The translations under genes and the position numbers were made by a program. Shown piece by piece: positions 63,690-64,000 of a stretch of DNA of 64,000 bases (positions are counted from its first letter, which is position 1; each line of letters begins with the position of its first letter). The notes under the pieces were generated by a model. The model saw only the letters and a program-made list of their open reading frames with translations. It was not told the origin of the DNA and made no database searches. Where the stretch lies: contig OZ022597.1 in assembly GCA_963669155.1 (NCBI GenBank), positions 12,525,946 to 12,589,945 of the forward strand, in the 5' to 3' direction. The DNA comes from Arbacia lixula. Taxonomy: Eukaryota; Echinodermata; Echinoidea; Arbacioida; Arbaciidae.

Positions 63690-64000
63690 TTAAAGATTGT
63701 CCGTCCCTTTTGCAAGCTTAAAATTTTAAATCGTCTATCACGATCGTAAATTGAAGAAAATGTGATTCAAGACCATTTCTAAGAATATAGCATGTTGAAG
63801 CTTTCTGTATATGTAAAAAATTCAGCCATTAAATTTCAAACCGACTTTTTCTTACTACGAAAAAAGTATTAGTCTTTGTTACAGTATCTATATGGTTATT
63901 ATGCATGTGTGAAATCCTGATTTTATTGACTAATTACTAATTTTTGGAGATGATTCCTTTATAGAACAATTTTTTTCCATAATGCGTTTTATAATTTAAT
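63690..64000. mobile_element. Family B element, reverse copy cut by the window edge
   Basis: TTAAAGATTGTCCGTCCCTT and the CTTTTTCTTACTACG palindrome match the reverse of the other B copies. It lies in STRAP intron 1. Confidence 0.87.

Overview
The window is animal nuclear DNA: genes split by many short introns with GT-AG boundaries, dense families of short inverted-repeat elements, microsatellites and one 200-base assembly gap. The protein matches plus several repeat families (the gtccgtccg/AGGTCA element at 7459-8930, the 'CATGTTGCATATAGG' and 'GTGTTTCACCAAGCTG' fold-back elements) suggest a marine invertebrate deuterostome, most likely an echinoderm and perhaps a sea urchin. That assignment rests on recognition, not on a search.

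Layout. (1) 493-27581, + strand: the 3' two-thirds of ZFC3H1, the scaffold of the nuclear poly(A)-tail exosome targeting connection. I reconstruct 24 exons whose phases all agree, totalling 6183 coding bases (2060 codons plus stop). The 5' exons lie left of the window. (2) 27.6-40.9 kb: mostly non-coding, with a low-confidence signal-peptide exon at 30691-30771, a Tc1-like element at 33410-33992 and a Crypton-like tyrosine-recombinase-domain ORF at 35449-36063 (- strand). (3) 40971-52448, - strand: a complete ten-exon ACP2-like membrane-bound histidine acid phosphatase of 440 codons. (4) 56609-60794, - strand: a complete four-exon GNAT-family acetyltransferase (321 residues) with a C-terminal YitH/Acetyltransf_18-like domain. 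(5) 63262-63382, + strand: the first coding exon of STRAP (WD-repeat protein), arranged head to head with the acetyltransferase.

The genes are unrelated housekeeping-type functions (nuclear RNA decay, lysosomal dephosphorylation, acetyl transfer, SMN-complex/TGF-beta adaptor). I see no operon-like logic linking them. The most notable content is how repeats interact with exons. ZFC3H1 carries a tenfold tandem array of an exon 3' end with its splice donor. A 7 x 22-residue repeat sits inside its HAT region. ACP2-like exon 9 has a second in-frame donor made by a 102-bp-offset duplication. Several element families that begin TTAAAG and end CTTTAA repeatedly terminate 18-45 bases upstream of 3' splice sites, four of them at a branch-point-like YTNAY. 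Many of the elements are nested inside one another.
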